Part shown: piece by piece, positions 35,254 to 35,294 of the stretch
How positions within the stretch are numbered: the first letter of the stretch is position 1
Layout of the letters: every line of letters begins with the position of its first letter
From: STD2-102 sp964414205
GTDB taxonomy: Bacteria; Bacillota; Clostridia; Christensenellales; CAG-917
Direction: 5' to 3'
Length of the DNA stretch: 35,294 bases
Assembly (NCBI GenBank): GCA_964414205.1
Contig: CAYPVP010000008.1
Coordinates: 1-35,294, forward strand
Position numbers and translations under genes: made by a program
Notes under the pieces: generated by a model
Database searches by the model: none
Seen by the model: only the letters and a program-made list of their open reading frames with translations
Told to the model about the DNA's origin: nothing

Positions 35254-35294
35254 TTTGTGTTTTGTAACTTCTCCATAAACAAAACAACAAAAAA

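Overview
AT-rich window from a low-GC, probably endospore-forming Firmicute, most likely a Clostridia-type gut lineage. The evidence is a spmA-spmB pair, Clostridia-typical DUF1540 and DUF1858 proteins, a TatD-associated radical SAM gene, the Firmicutes-style metG-tatD-rsmA neighbourhood, strong GGAGG-type ribosome binding sites and sigma-A-like promoters. Most genes share a very marked codon habit: Gln almost always CAA, Glu GAA, Leu TTG/CTT/CTC, with TTA, CTA and ATA rare. Genus cannot be fixed from the sequence alone.

Layout. Positions 3-15233 are one uninterrupted reading frame, the C-terminal 5076 residues of a giant, Cys-poor, repeat-rich, probably extracellular protein whose N-terminus lies before the window. 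It is closed by a strong terminator. Next comes a two-gene unit (15384-17632) of an SPFH-domain protein with three C-terminal zinc ribbons and a zinc-ribbon membrane protein, resembling YdjI and YdjG of the Bacillus PspA system. Then follow a small DUF1858 redox-disulfide protein and an XRE-cupin regulator (17712-18488). The minus-strand spmA-spmB pair (18638-19839) diverges from metG-tatD-radical SAM-rsmA (19951-24623). A minus-strand orphan protein with an acidic, disordered-looking middle (24773-25816) lies convergent to rsmA. The ribosomal protein operon rplM-rpsI (26224-27098) is followed by a minus-strand double DUF1540 gene, and then by the coupled operon rplI, tRNA m6A methyltransferase and rsmI (27945-29904).

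Positions 30230-34062 form a three-gene operon: a glycerol-1-phosphate dehydrogenase (AraM)-like protein that seems to have lost its metal-binding histidines, a NagD/AraL-type HAD phosphatase, and a sodium:solute symporter. Its first start codon directly abuts a terminator-like hairpin whose 3' arm carries the only Shine-Dalgarno-like sequence. The window ends with ftcD (34357-35253), whose codon usage differs sharply from everything else and suggests transfer or an assembly join.

How the genes work together: most of the window is housekeeping (translation, tRNA charging, rRNA/tRNA modification) with two sporulation genes. The accessory content worth attention is the giant surface protein, the SPFH/zinc-ribbon pair, the pseudoenzyme-phosphatase-transporter operon and its leader, the orphan linker protein and the foreign-looking ftcD.
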